A stretch of DNA of 64,000 nt from the NCBI GenBank assembly GCA_029262055.1, contig JAJDAD010000043.1:100012-164011 (forward strand), read 5' to 3'. Positions 17,342 to 27,800 of the stretch are shown piece by piece. How positions within the stretch are numbered: the first letter of the stretch is position 1; each line of letters starts with the position of its first letter. The stretch comes from Candidatus Zhuqueibacterota bacterium. GTDB lineage: Bacteria; Zhuqueibacterota; Zhuqueibacteria; Oceanimicrobiales; Oceanimicrobiaceae. The position numbers and the translations under genes were made by a program. Below the pieces are notes generated by a model, which ran no database searches, was not told the DNA's origin, and saw only the letters and a program-made list of their open reading frames with translations.

Positions 17342-18589
17342 CTAGGTGTTCATGGCCTCAAGAAAATCTTTGTTGGTCTTGGTTCCACGCATCCGTTCCA
17401 GGAGGAATTCCATGGCCTCGACCGAAGTAAGGTCTGCCAGAAACTTTCTTAGGATCCAAATTCGGTTAAGCTCGAAATCCTTAAGGAGGAGTTCTTCCTT
17501 TCTGGTTCCGGACCGGTTAACATCAATGGCCGGGTAGACCCGACGATCACTCAGGCGCCGGTCGAGCTGCAGTTCCATGTTACCCGTACCTTTGAACTCT
17601 TCGAAAATGACCTCGTCCATTCGGCTGCCGGTATCGATGAGCGCGGTAGCGATGATGGTTAAGCTGCCACCTTCTTCTATGTTGCGCGCCGCCCCGAAAA
17701 AGCGTTTAGGCCTTTCAAGAGCCGTGGCATCCAAACCACCAGAAAGTATCTTGCCGCTGTGCGGGACAACCGCATTGTGCGCACGGGCGAGGCGGGTGAT
17801 ACTATCGAGTAGAATAACCACATCCTGGCCATACTCCACCAGGCGCTTGGCTTTTTCCAGTACCATATCAGAGACCTGGACATGACGGTCGGGCGGTTCA
17901 TCAAAGGTCGAGCTGATGACTTCCGCTTCCACAGATCGCTGCATATCAGTCACTTCCTCAGGCCGTTCGTCAATGAGCAAAACAATCATCTTGACTTCAG
18001 GGTGATTGTCGGACACGGCATTGGCAATTTTTTGTAGTAGAATCGTTTTTCCGGTTTTGGGCTGCGCGACAATCAATCCTCTTTGACCTTTACCAATAGG
18101 GGTCAGCAGGTTCATGACGCGGGAAGAATAATCTTTTGGCTGATGTTCAAGATCGATTTTCCCATCCGGGTAAAGCGGAGTCAGGTTGTCGAACAGGATT
18201 TTCTTTTTCGCTTCTTCGGGATTTTCGAAATTGACAGCTTCAACCTTTAGCAGTGCGAAGAAGCGTTCACTTTCCTTCGGAGGACGAATCTGTCCGGACA
18301 CGGTGTCGCCGGTGCGGAGGCCAAAGCGCTTTATCTGCGAAGGCGAGACGTAAATATCATCCGGGCCGGGTAAGTAGTTGTAGTCGGGGGACCGCAAAAA
18401 GCCGTAACCGTCGGGAAGGACCTCCAATACGCCTTCCGCAAAAATGAGGCCTTCCTGTTTGGTCTGCTCCTCCAGGATCTTGAAGATGAGTTCCTGCTTT
18501 TTGAGTCCTGTCACACCACTGACGTTGAGATCTTGCGCCATCTTTGATAGTTCAGAAATCTTCAACGATTTCAGTTCAACAATTTCCAT
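17342..18589 (-). CDS. rho: Transcription termination factor Rho
   Basis: A 415-residue hexameric RNA helicase. The N-terminal Rho_N helical bundle is at 1-45 ([20 protein letters not shown]). The cold-shock-like RNA-binding domain runs to about 125 ([20 protein letters not shown]). The ATPase domain has Walker A (VAQPKTGKT), Walker B ([13 protein letters not shown]), the Q-loop and R-loop region ([20 protein letters not shown]) and [20 protein letters not shown]. It ends transcription at unstructured C-rich RNA. It has a near-consensus promoter at the end of folC and a leader of about 440 bases. It converges on the M16 gene with 131 bases between and no clear intrinsic terminator. Confidence 0.97.
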   Translation of the reverse strand: MEIVELKSLKISELSKMAQDLNVSGVTGLKKQELIFKILEEQTKQEGLIFAEGVLEVLPDGYGFLRSPDYNYLPGPDDIYVSPSQIKRFGLRTGDTVSGQIRPPKESERFFALLKVEAVNFENPEEAKKKILFDNLTPLYPDGKIDLEHQPKDYSSRVMNLLTPIGKGQRGLIVAQPKTGKTILLQKIANAVSDNHPEVKMIVLLIDERPEEVTDMQRSVEAEVISSTFDEPPDRHVQVSDMVLEKAKRLVEYGQDVVILLDSITRLARAHNAVVPHSGKILSGGLDATALERPKRFFGAARNIEEGGSLTIIATALIDTGSRMDEVIFEEFKGTGNMELQLDRRLSDRRVYPAIDVNRSGTRKEELLLKDFELNRIWILRKFLADLTSVEAMEFLLERMRGTKTNKDFLEAMNT

Positions 18590-19026
18590 TTACTTGCCTT
18601 TATGTTTAACCTTAGACTATTGTTCTGTTCTGGCCATAAGTCGGAGACATGTCATTAATGACATCCGCACTAGAGTGAAAACACACATTATTCAATTGCG
18701 CGATCAAAGAACGGGGTGGCCGAGAATTTTATTTTGTAATCTATTAGTGAGCCCAAAACCTTAGGAAGGGGGATTGCTCCTGACAAAGAATTGATTTCCG
18801 GTCCTGAAGATCCTATAAAACAGAGTTAATAGAAGATACGAGTCAAAGTCTCAACAAAAACTTCCACGTCACATTGAGCGTTCCCAAGAAAGACATTGAA
18901 TAGAGCGTGCGAGGAAAAGAATCACACGGTTAGGACTGACGAAATGATGAAAATATAAGAAAAATATGTTGATGGGAACTTTGTCTTGTTGGGAAAGTCG
19001 TCTGGTCGGACTTAATTGGTCCACAA
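18590..19026 (-). promoter_or_regulatory. Long rho leader
   Basis: The transcript from the promoter at 19055-19027 would carry about 430 untranslated bases before the rho ATG. No open frame with a good ribosome site is evident. The leader holds a 16-base perfect palindrome, ATGTCATTAATGACAT (18649-18664), about 60 bases before the start codon. Rho is autogenously controlled by termination in its own leader in several bacteria, so a long leader is expected. The details here are inference. Confidence 0.5.
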
Positions 19027-19055
19027 AGTTTAGGAATAAATCCAGACTTTGTCAA
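19027..19055 (-). promoter_or_regulatory. Strong sigma-70-type promoter for rho
   Basis: Consensus -35 TTGACA (19055-19050) and -10 TAAACT (19032-19027) are spaced by 17 bases on the minus strand. The -35 overlaps the folC stop codon, so rho has its own promoter at the 3' end of folC. Confidence 0.6.
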
Positions 19056-20338
19056 GGTTTTTGATCTTTTTTTTGAAAATAGTCGAGGAATTCACCCACA
19101 ACATAATGCGACCCCGTGACACAAATCAGGTCATGTTTCCCGGCCTCAGCCAGGGTGGTGGCGAAGGCCTCGACCGTATGTTTGTGTACCACGGCCTCTT
19201 TACTATTCAGTCTGAATTGCTCTGCGAGGAATTTGGCTGGCCGAGCGCGGGCGCAATCCGGTGTGACGAGATGGACCGAGTCTGCGCAACCGGCAACCGT
19301 TGCTGCAATTTCAGTAGCATTCTTGTCATGCAGTAAACCCAGAATGAATATCAGGCGGTCACAGGTATAAATCCGGCGCAGGGACTGCGTCATTTCCCTG
19401 AACGCACTGGCATTATGCGCGACGTCTATCACGATCTTGGGCTGTTGAGCCAGCTTTTGGTGCCGGCCAGGCCAGTGCACGCCGGCGAGTCCCGAAAGAA
19501 TAGCCGGCACCGGGACTTCAAAGTGGGATTGGTGCAGCAGTTCCGCCGCCGCAATCGCGAGCGCCGCATTTTTGACCTGGACTGATCCGGATAAGGGCAG
19601 GCTGACGCCACATCGTTCCGCCCTTGCAAGTCGTAAATCAAACGTGGAGTTGTCTTCCGTGGTCGTGATGTTTTCCAGCTTGCAGATTTCGTCGACCGCA
19701 ACAAGCCTGATTCCGATGGTGTCGGCGGCCCTGCGGATTTCGGTGTTTGCCGCCGGCTGCTGAGTGCTGGTGAGACAGAGGACACCCGGTTTCATGATGG
19801 CGGACTTCTCCCGGGCGATCTTGGTCAGGCTGCTGCCTAAATGTTCCGTGTGGTCGAAATCGATGGAGGTAATGACGCTCAGCTCCGGAGTGATAACGTT
19901 GGTGGCATCAAAGCGTCCGCCAAGGCCGACCTCGATCACAGCGATTTCGACTTCCTGACCGGCAAAATATTGCAGAGCAATCGCAGTAATCGCTTCAAAA
20001 TAGGTACATTTGAGTTGCTCGATGAGCGGGCGCGCATCTACTATCAGTCTGCCCAGCTCGGTTTCGGGAATCGGTTCGCCGTTAACGCGAATTCTTTCGC
20101 CTATATACTGCAGGTGCGGAGAGGTGAAAAGTCCAGTGCGATAACCACTCTGGCGCATAATTGATTCGAGCACCGCGCAGGTCGTTCCTTTCCCGTTTGT
20201 GCCGGCTACGTGCACGCTTTTGAAGCGTTGCTGCGGATTTTGCATATGCTGCAAAAGCGTGGAAATTCTGGACAGGCCTAAATCCCATCCCCGGCTCTGA
20301 AGTGAATCTAAGTACTGAATTGGGTCTTGTTTAGTCAT
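19052..20338 (-). CDS. folC: Bifunctional folylpolyglutamate/dihydrofolate synthase
   Basis: A 428-residue Mur-ligase-family enzyme that adds glutamate to dihydropteroate and to folates in the cytoplasm. The ATP loop is VHVAGTNGKGTTCAVLE (about 41-57). TGLFTSPHLQYIGERIRVNG follows, then IEVGLGGRFDATNVI, SIDFDHTEHLGSSLTKIA and the ligase C-terminal domain with GVHWPGRHQ, VIDVAHNASAF and CVTGSHYVVGEFLD. Length and motif order are normal. It is upstream of rho and divergent from the TonB-dependent receptor gene. Confidence 0.95.
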   Translation of the reverse strand: MTKQDPIQYLDSLQSRGWDLGLSRISTLLQHMQNPQQRFKSVHVAGTNGKGTTCAVLESIMRQSGYRTGLFTSPHLQYIGERIRVNGEPIPETELGRLIVDARPLIEQLKCTYFEAITAIALQYFAGQEVEIAVIEVGLGGRFDATNVITPELSVITSIDFDHTEHLGSSLTKIAREKSAIMKPGVLCLTSTQQPAANTEIRRAADTIGIRLVAVDEICKLENITTTEDNSTFDLRLARAERCGVSLPLSGSVQVKNAALAIAAAELLHQSHFEVPVPAILSGLAGVHWPGRHQKLAQQPKIVIDVAHNASAFREMTQSLRRIYTCDRLIFILGLLHDKNATEIAATVAGCADSVHLVTPDCARARPAKFLAEQFRLNSKEAVVHKHTVEAFATTLAEAGKHDLICVTGSHYVVGEFLDYFQKKDQKP

Positions 20339-20373
20339 AGTGATTAATTTTAAGACACATTAAACATAATAGT

Positions 20374-20412
20374 GTGCAAGAATTTACCGGACGGAGGGGT
20401 AAATTCTTGCAC
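20374..20412. repeat. 15-bp perfect inverted repeat with 9-base loop
   Basis: GTGCAAGAATTTACC (20374-20388) pairs perfectly with GGTAAATTCTTGCAC (20398-20412) around the loop GGACGGAGG. It lies in the 239-base divergent gap between folC and the TonB-dependent receptor gene. No run of T follows on either strand, so it is not a normal intrinsic terminator. It could be a regulatory hairpin, a protein-binding palindrome or a small repeat element. The loop exposes a purine-rich GGAGG. Confidence 0.7.
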
Positions 20413-20577
20413 CTGTCGCTCAGCCTTCTTTGTCTTATTACAACCGAAAGGTGCCCGCAAAGGCAGAGGATCATTCCTGCAAAAAAGGGCATTGCCCATT
20501 TGTTTTCAGTGCTTTATGATCTGTTTCAAGTCTTGACGGAACCGGTTTGAGAATCTTGTTGTGGAAAAATATGAGTC

Positions 20578-23157
20578 ATGCGGTTACTGGCATATCATTT
20601 GCAAATCTCTCCTACAAGGATTTTTCCGAAGAATCAAGGACCGAAGGCAATACAATTGCGTCTCAATTTCACCAATATCATTAAGCTTAGCCTGCTTCTT
20701 ATCGTTGTCGCTACGACGGTTGCAAACGCCGGTATATCCGGTACGTTGAGTGGCCGGGTCTTAGACAAGCATACGCAGACTATTCTGCCCGGTGCCTCCA
20801 TTCTTGTGGAGGGTACGACGCTGGGCGCAATGGCTGATAAGAGCGGCCGTTTCAAAATTCATAATCTCCCCGCCGGAACGTACAATGTTATCTTCAGTAT
20901 GATCGGCTATGCGAAGTTAACCATCAGGAACATCCAAATCAATGTTGATTTGGATACTGCGCTGGAAGGCGAGCTGACCGCCGAGGTCCTGCCCCTGGAT
21001 GAAGTCGTTATTACCAGACAAAGCAACCTAATCCAGACCGAAGTGCCTTCTTCGACGTACTTTATCTCCGGTGAAGATATCAATGAACGTTTACCGATCG
21101 ACTCGTTTATGGATGCAGTTGCCTTGCTACCGGGCGTTGTCGGTACGCATGTCCGGGGAGGCCGCGAGACAGACGTGCTTTACATGCTGGATGGCCTCCC
21201 GATTCAGGGCGGTCTGGCCCGCACCTTGTCCAGCAGTATTCCCAATAGCGCTATTATTGAAATGATGGTGCAGACAGGGGGATTTTCCGCTGAATATGGT
21301 CAGGCGACGTCAGGTGTGGTAAACGTGATCACCAAGGACGGGCGTAATGAAGTCGCAGCCAACATGAAGTTCTTTACGGACTTTGTCGACACAGAGGTCA
21401 CGGAGAATCACAATACACGCCGGTTGGAATTTGACCTTGGCGGGCCGATGACGATCGGCCTGGGTGGTCCAATGATCAACGCGAAGTACTTTGTGTCTGC
21501 CAATATAAACCTCAGCGATACACCGGACCGTGAGCAATTGCAAAGTGCGCTGAAGTCACCGATCTTCTCTAATTACAACCTGAACGCCAAGCTTTCTTTT
21601 GATATTAGCAGCAATACAATTCTGACCTTGCAGGCATTGGTGTCGAACTGGGATTGGCATCAGTTCGATCCGCAATGGCAGCTAAATCCAATTGGACTGG
21701 CGGAAAACAAACATCGCAGCCACCGCCTGAGCGCCTCATTGACGCACACGTTCAGCCCGAAAGTGTTTGCCTCTCTGCGGGCTGCGAATTATTCGTTTCG
21801 GCGCTCCGTCCTGGGAGAAATCGAAAGTGACCCGCCTGAGTTGACGTTTGCAGATCCTACCGATCCCTTCAGCCAGGTAGTTAGCGGCGGTCAGCCCTGG
21901 AATGAGAGAACCGGCGAAGACATTGACATGGTCAAGTTCGATTTGCTTGCCCAGGCGTCCGCCAGCCACATGTTCAAATTTGGTTTCGATGTTCAGAAAT
22001 TTCACCTTGAATCAAAGAAGACACAATTTACGCCGTTACCCGCCTTGAATGACGCCGGTATCGTCCTCAACCGGACATCGCATGATTTTGAGTTTGCCCC
22101 CGACTTCTTTTCGCTTTATGCACAGGACAGAATCAAACTGGGAAGCCTGACGGCTACACTCGGTCTACGATACGATGTGTTCGCGCCTAAGTTGAGCCTG
22201 GGGGAAGTTCCGCAATCGTTCAAACAGGTTCAGATACGGCTAAACGCGCCGGTGATCAACACCTCCTCGGAAGAGCACAAACCTTTGTCCCCGCGAATCG
22301 CTCTTTCTTTGCCGATTTCCGGTAATGGTCTTGTCCAGGGCAGCTACGGCCACTACTACCAGATGCCGCCGCTCTACTATCTTTACACCAATTCGGATTA
22401 CCGGGTCGATACCTACTTGCCGATTGTTGGCAACGCCGACCTGCGGCCCACAAAAACCGAAGCCTGGGAGTTCAGCTACAAACGAATAGTAGATGACTGG
22501 CTGTTGATGCTGACGGGATTCACCCGCAGTTTCAGCAATCTGGTAGACACTCAAACATTCGCTCTGGCAGATAGCCTGGTTACTTCAGACCTGACCAACA
22601 TAGGCTTCACGCAATATAGAAATACGGCCTCCGGAACCACTTCGGGACTGGAACTTACCGTACAAAAGCAGATAAGCGCCAAAGTGATGAGCCGACTGAG
22701 TTACACTCTGATGACGGCGCGCGGAACGAATTCATCTGCTGAAGATGAATTCAATGGGGTTGTTTTTGGGACTCCGATTGCAGGTGGTGACAGGTTTCCG
22801 CTTAGCTGGGACAGGAGGCATTCTTTTATTCTGGATACTTCCTATGATTCTAAGGATTTCAAACTAAGTGTGCTTTATCGTTTGCTCAGCCCCTTGCCTG
22901 TAACCACGCGGCAAAGCACAACGCCGAACGACACGAGGCTATCGTGGAAGAATCTGCTTGATTTGAAATTGCAGTTGACCTCAGCCAGGATCTTGGGCCG
23001 ACACGCAAGTCCATTTTTCGAAGTCCGCAATTTGATGAATGAGAATGCGATTTTCAGCACTACCGACCAAACCGGAATCAATGCCTACCGCTTGTTTGAC
23101 CCGCTGGGAGATGACCGTGGGCGCAGACTAAGGCTGGGTATCGCTATGCAGTTTTAG
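20578..23157 (+). CDS. TonB-dependent outer-membrane receptor with carboxypeptidase-like N-domain
   Basis: Up to 859 residues. The ATG at 20578 lacks a good ribosome site. A TTG at 20656, with GAAGG eight bases upstream, would place the signal peptide (IIKLSLLLIVVATTVANA) at the normal distance and may be the true start. Then follow a CarboxypepD_reg_2-like domain (SGTLSGRVLDKHTQTILPGA, AGTYNVIFSMIGYAK), a plug (TYFISGEDINERLPIDSFM, GVVGTHVRGGRETDVLYMLD, GFSAEYGQATSGVVNVITK) and a long barrel ending in phenylalanine (LRLGIAMQF). It should import a ligand using TonB energy. Substrate unknown; no SusD partner lies beside it. Confidence 0.9.
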   Translation: MRLLAYHLQISPTRIFPKNQGPKAIQLRLNFTNIIKLSLLLIVVATTVANAGISGTLSGRVLDKHTQTILPGASILVEGTTLGAMADKSGRFKIHNLPAGTYNVIFSMIGYAKLTIRNIQINVDLDTALEGELTAEVLPLDEVVITRQSNLIQTEVPSSTYFISGEDINERLPIDSFMDAVALLPGVVGTHVRGGRETDVLYMLDGLPIQGGLARTLSSSIPNSAIIEMMVQTGGFSAEYGQATSGVVNVITKDGRNEVAANMKFFTDFVDTEVTENHNTRRLEFDLGGPMTIGLGGPMINAKYFVSANINLSDTPDREQLQSALKSPIFSNYNLNAKLSFDISSNTILTLQALVSNWDWHQFDPQWQLNPIGLAENKHRSHRLSASLTHTFSPKVFASLRAANYSFRRSVLGEIESDPPELTFADPTDPFSQVVSGGQPWNERTGEDIDMVKFDLLAQASASHMFKFGFDVQKFHLESKKTQFTPLPALNDAGIVLNRTSHDFEFAPDFFSLYAQDRIKLGSLTATLGLRYDVFAPKLSLGEVPQSFKQVQIRLNAPVINTSSEEHKPLSPRIALSLPISGNGLVQGSYGHYYQMPPLYYLYTNSDYRVDTYLPIVGNADLRPTKTEAWEFSYKRIVDDWLLMLTGFTRSFSNLVDTQTFALADSLVTSDLTNIGFTQYRNTASGTTSGLELTVQKQISAKVMSRLSYTLMTARGTNSSAEDEFNGVVFGTPIAGGDRFPLSWDRRHSFILDTSYDSKDFKLSVLYRLLSPLPVTTRQSTTPNDTRLSWKNLLDLKLQLTSARILGRHASPFFEVRNLMNENAIFSTTDQTGINAYRLFDPLGDDRGRRLRLGIAMQF

Positions 23158-23314
23158 GCGGGCGCGTGCTCATTTCCAAGCACGACCGTGTGATAAGATA
23201 AGGGCCAACTACCTTCCCTTTGGTCCGGCTCACGCAAGACCAATTCCAACACAAACTCGAGTGTCAGACCAGCGTCCAGCCGGAGAGAATGCAGTCAGCC
23301 CTTTTCGAGGGTTA

Positions 23315-23941
23315 CTACTTTACGTGCTTGGTGTAACGCGCGTTGATTCTGCCCCAGTGCAAGTTGCCGAGGAAATTATCAATATACTTGGCTCGCCCCG
23401 GGCCGTCCTTGTGATAATAAGCGTGCTCGAACACATCGCAGGAAATCAGCGGAATCCCACCCCAGATGGCGCCGTACTGGTGCTCATCCACCAGAACATT
23501 CATGAGACGCTGGGAATAAAGAGCATCGTAAACCAACAAGCCCCAGCCGCTTAGTTTCGCTGAGAATGCCGTTGCTTTGAAATCCGCTTTCCAATTGTCC
23601 ACGGTGCCAAAATCCTTCTCGATGGCTGCTTTGATATCGGCTCCCTGGTCCGCATCTCCGTCACCACCCAGGACATCCCAGTACACATCGTGCAGCAACG
23701 CGCCAGAATGGTTCCAGGTCAATCTGCGCTTCAGTTCGCCAAACTCGCTCCAGTTCCCGTTGGCAGCACCTGCATCTGCTGTCGCCAGACCCTGCTCTAT
23801 TTTATTCAGGAACGTGACATAACCTTTGTGATGGGTGTTATAATGCCAGTCGCTGGTTTCGGCTGACACCACTTCTTTCAGAAGTTCTTTTGCCTCGTCG
23901 TCCGAGTAAGGCCTTGCGTTAAACTTCCATTCGTATGCCAT
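23315..23941 (-). CDS. sodA: Fe/Mn superoxide dismutase
   Basis: The ATG at 23941 has TATGGAGGT upstream. The 209-residue protein shows the metal ligands: histidines in WHYNTHHKGYVTFLN and WNHSGALLHDVYWDVLG, and the aspartate and histidine in CDVFEHAYYHKDGPGRAKY. The remainder (FSAKLSGWGLLVYDAL) matches the C-terminal domain. It converts superoxide to peroxide and oxygen. No signal peptide, so cytoplasmic. Spacings differ from E. coli SodA/SodB, and the metal preference cannot be read. It is last in a minus-strand run after two thioredoxin-fold genes and may have its own promoter. Confidence 0.92.
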   Translation of the reverse strand: MAYEWKFNARPYSDDEAKELLKEVVSAETSDWHYNTHHKGYVTFLNKIEQGLATADAGAANGNWSEFGELKRRLTWNHSGALLHDVYWDVLGGDGDADQGADIKAAIEKDFGTVDNWKADFKATAFSAKLSGWGLLVYDALYSQRLMNVLVDEHQYGAIWGGIPLISCDVFEHAYYHKDGPGRAKYIDNFLGNLHWGRINARYTKHVK

Positions 23942-23995
23942 CAAATAACCTCCATATAGTATGAAATAAGGGTGTATTGTTTGCTTGAATAGAGG

Positions 23996-24023
23996 AATAT
24001 AGGAAAATTCGATCACAAATCAA
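23996..24023 (-). promoter_or_regulatory. Putative sodA promoter
   Basis: TTGATT (24023-24018) and TATATT (24001-23996) are spaced by 16 bases on the minus strand, about 55 bases before the sodA ATG. Motif evidence only. Confidence 0.4.
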
Positions 24024-24063
24024 CCAATGAGACACAGGACCGGGGAGAGAGCAAGTAACGCTG

Positions 24064-24336
24064 CTACTGTAAGCGGTTCAGGATTGCGCGGAGTTTGTCC
24101 TCATCGACTCTATACTTGAAGAGTTTGCGGCCATCGATGAAAACGACAGGGATCTGTTCCCGATACGTGGAAAACAAATCCGGATCGGTGGATATATCAA
24201 TATCGACTATTTCTAAAGGATAGAGTTTGCCGGCTTTGGCGATGGTGGCCTTCGCAACTTCACAAAGATGACAGTCCGATTTTGAGTAGATTTCAACTTT
24301 TGTCGTCTTGCGACTGCGCTTTTTGAAATTCATCAA
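24064..24336 (-). CDS. Glutaredoxin-like protein
   Basis: A 90-residue thioredoxin-fold protein of the glutaredoxin 2/DUF836 type. It shows VEIYSKSDCHLCEVAKATI with the CHLC active site (about 22-25), DIDISTDPDLFSTYREQIPV containing the cis-proline, and VFIDGRKLFKYRVDEDKL. It should reduce disulfides or mixed disulfides. It overlaps the end of the thioredoxin-like gene by 44 bases, and no later start is available, so the overlap is real and suggests coupled translation. Confidence 0.85.
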   Translation of the reverse strand: MMNFKKRSRKTTKVEIYSKSDCHLCEVAKATIAKAGKLYPLEIVDIDISTDPDLFSTYREQIPVVFIDGRKLFKYRVDEDKLRAILNRLQ

Positions 24337-24838
24337 ACTTCATCTTCTGGTACCAGTCTTCAGCGAGATATTTTAGAATAAGGGCAAATCTGTCCGCCGG
24401 GATAAAGCCCGAGATAGCCGTGATCAGCTCGCCTTCCGCGGTCAGGAATGCTGTAGTGGGAAACCCGCGTACACCAAACATCATCGCTAATTCACGGCCG
24501 GAGTAGCGACCATCCTTGAAACGGAATTTTTCATCGGTCTCAGCGTTGATTTTGGCCATGATGGCCCGGTCCTTTACGTACGCCTGCACACTTGCGTCTC
24601 CGTAAGTGTCTTTGTCCATGACTTTGCACCAGTGACACCAGTCGGTATAAAAATCAATCACCAGCAGCTTCTTTTCTTGTTTTGCCAGATCCATGCCCTG
24701 GTCAAAGGTTTTCCAGTCAACCTGGGTCTTGCTGCCCGAGGTTTTGTCACCGGTAAGACTGTCCACTCTCGCCGAGAAGAGCAAAATCGGCAGAATGAAT
24801 AGTGCAACGGTCATTACGGTTTTACGAGTCATAGTCAT
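24293..24838 (-). CDS. Exported thioredoxin-like protein
   Basis: A 181-residue protein from the ATG at 24838. A signal peptide (VMTVALFILPILLFSARVDS) precedes a thioredoxin fold of the Thioredoxin_7/DsbD C-terminal type: LLVIDFYTDWCHWCKVMDKD with active site CHWC, and MFGVRGFPTTAFLTAEGELI with the cis-proline loop. It should act as a periplasmic thiol reductase. It lies 23 bases after the PorU-like gene and overlaps the glutaredoxin-like gene. Confidence 0.85.
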   Translation of the reverse strand: MTMTRKTVMTVALFILPILLFSARVDSLTGDKTSGSKTQVDWKTFDQGMDLAKQEKKLLVIDFYTDWCHWCKVMDKDTYGDASVQAYVKDRAIMAKINAETDEKFRFKDGRYSGRELAMMFGVRGFPTTAFLTAEGELITAISGFIPADRFALILKYLAEDWYQKMKFDEFQKAQSQDDKS

Positions 24839-24861
24839 GGTTCCCAATACTTGATCACGTG

Positions 24862-27800
24862 CTAACGTACAATAGCCAGTCTTCTAATCGTTTCCTTCTG
24901 TATCGGCCCGTCGCTTCCCTGGCCTTTAGCAATCAGCTTATAAAGATAAACTCCATTTGCCGGCACATCTCCCTGCGCATCACGTCCATCCCATTCTACC
25001 ATATTAAAACCCCTGGCCGCCGACATATATTCCACTGTCTGAATCAGTTGTCCGGACACAGTGTAGATTTTTATCTCCACATCCGCATCCTGCGTAAGGA
25101 AGAAAGTGAATGTTGTGGTTTCTCTAAAGGGGTTGGGGTAGTTCAGGACGCGTTCGACCACCAGACCATCCTGCTGGACCACCACCACCTCTACGGCTGT
25201 CGTGGATGAGTTGTTCGAGTTGTCCCACGCCTTTACCTGCAGCGTATGCCGCTGTTCCTCTCCGAAGACAGCGCAGCGAACCGTTCGTCCCCCAATCTCC
25301 ACTTCTTCTGGAAACTGCAGTGGAATTTCAACAGTGCCGCGCAAGTGATCACCCTCGTTAAACTTGAACAGGTCGGTCAGGTCGATATTGCTCACCCCCT
25401 GAAAGCGATTCTTTTCGGAAAGACAAGTTTCCTCTTCAGGGTCGAGCGTCAAGGTCATACGATGGCCAATCTCTCCGGCAATGTTGACGCCACTGACAGT
25501 GTCTGCGATATCCACCACCATGGTCACGTCATCGTCAACAATGTCGCCACTGGTGAAACTCTCGTTGCCGCGAAAGAAAATACGAATCTGCGGCCCTTCA
25601 CCATCCACAAGCGTGCCGGTCTGGGAACTCACCGTGATGTTGTTCCTGTACGCAAAGCCGTCGGTCTCTTCATTCCAGAAGTAGGTGAGCACGCGCGCCA
25701 GCCGGCCGCCATAAGAGATGTCTTTCGGCACGATAAATCTGGCGTGAAATTTTCCTGCCCGGACCGGCACATCGCCGCGAAAGATGGAATTACCGGGCAA
25801 ATCATAGACCTGTACACCACCGGCTTCCGGTACATTGCGCACGTTCTTTTCCGAGTCGAACACGCTGACCGACGCGGTGCCGTCAAAATCCGAAACCAGT
25901 TGGCCATCACGCCGAACCTCTCCTTCCACTACGACCGTAGTCAGGGCGACAATCGAGTCGGGCGTCATGGATGTGATGACGGCCTCTTGTTCCGGCATCG
26001 CCAGCCGTAAGGTCGGGTCGCCGTAAATGTGATATTTTTCATCGTTGACGCGGGCGCGATTGTCTATGCGGGCAGCGACGAAAGCATCGCCAATACGGGC
26101 CGTCCTGCCGGTTTCCGAAAAGAGATGGGTGTAATAATCCTGGGAAAAATTGGCGTTGGTGCTCGCAAACACCAGACGAGCGGAAGAAAGCATTGCGACC
26201 GCACCACGGCGCTCCGCCAGGAGCAGCGCCTCGGCCTGGCTGGTTCTGGCCGGCCGGTCGTAAAGGGCCCAGTCGCAGGTTGCGGCAACAATAAACATCA
26301 GCTTGTCCAGGTTTTGCACCCGGTCATTGTCGGACTCCTCAAAGACGGCTTCATGCGCCCATAGCGTAGAGTTGCCATGCCCGATGTAATGCAGGATTAG
26401 ACTACCCAGGTTGATCTGGTTTAGGAGTGCTTCCTTGGCCCGCGGTTTGGAAACGCCGCCGGTAGCCGCACTTGCAACCTTGGGGAACTCGGAAAGATAG
26501 ATCTTCTTCAATTCGAAATTGGATGGGATGAAACTATCGGCAAGCTTCTCGGCATCCCGGATGTGAATTACGTCTATTGAGCTTGGACGTCCGCCATTGA
26601 CAAGCTCGTCATCACCGACGACGGTAATGGTATTGCGCCAGTTGCCCCGCAAAGGCCTGGATTCGTAGTCGATGATCTTGTCGATCGTGATTTTCGCTTC
26701 TTGCAGCGTCTGGACATTGAGCCGCCCGATTGCCATCTCCATGGTCGGAGTAAAGCGAGACCCACCACCAGGATAATCGCGTGATTCCATATAGGTGAAC
26801 CAAGCGTCCGAAGTCCGACTGTCCAGCTCTCTGAGAAATTTGAAATTTTCGTCTACAAGAAGATCCGTTTGAAAGGTCGGGATCCAGTTGGAATCCGTGG
26901 CGTCGATTAGGTTCTTGTAGTCGTAATCGCCATCGCCAAACAGAAGAACGTATAGAGGTCGTGGGCTCCAGTTGTCATAAGCGTACTTCAGGAAGTCCCG
27001 AATCGCGGGTGCGTCCATCATGCCGCTGGAGAAATTATCATAAATGTCAGAAATGGGGATGACTTGTGTTGAGAGGCGATTGTTTGGACTGCCATTCTCC
27101 CGGTAGCTTTCCAGGCGCAGGGCTTCAGAAAGAAAGTCCTCGTGTGTTATAATGATGAATTCTGCCGCCAGGTCCGGATTTCTCACATCAGTAAAATCGC
27201 TACGCGTCAGGCTGGCTGGCGTGCGATACTTCGAAGTAGAGAGAGCAATGTAACGCTTCGGCGCTTCGGCCTGTTGGAAATCTGTAAAGGTCAAACCGCC
27301 GGCGCCGGTTTCAGCGTCGACGATTCTCCTGACGTTGGCAAAATCCGTAACATCAAACAGTTCGATGCTTGAATCCGTGAAATTGCTAACCCGGTAGGTT
27401 TGAAAACCGGTAGCCGGCACGACATTGAACAGAGCCTGGTTGTCGACAGCGCGCAGTCTCGCCGGATACTCAAGTTCAAGCCAGTCGAGAAATGCCTGGC
27501 CGGAGGTTGAAGAATGTGAATAACTGAGCACCAGCGTATTGCTCCCGGCCAGCAACGTTTCGGATCGGTCAAAAGACACGTTCCGCATATTTATTTTGAC
27601 AAATGAAGCGCCTCCCTGGACGTCCACTGTCCCGTTGAAGCTTGTGCTGCCAACGGAATTCCCATTCATATTCATGGTAAACTGGTGCGCGCCCGGATTA
27701 AGAGCAGCAAACTGGAAATGCCATCGGCTATTGCCAGCGCCGCCGGCGTTAGGCAAGTCGAGGGTCAACGACGCAGTCGCATCAAATTCGTTGACAGCAA

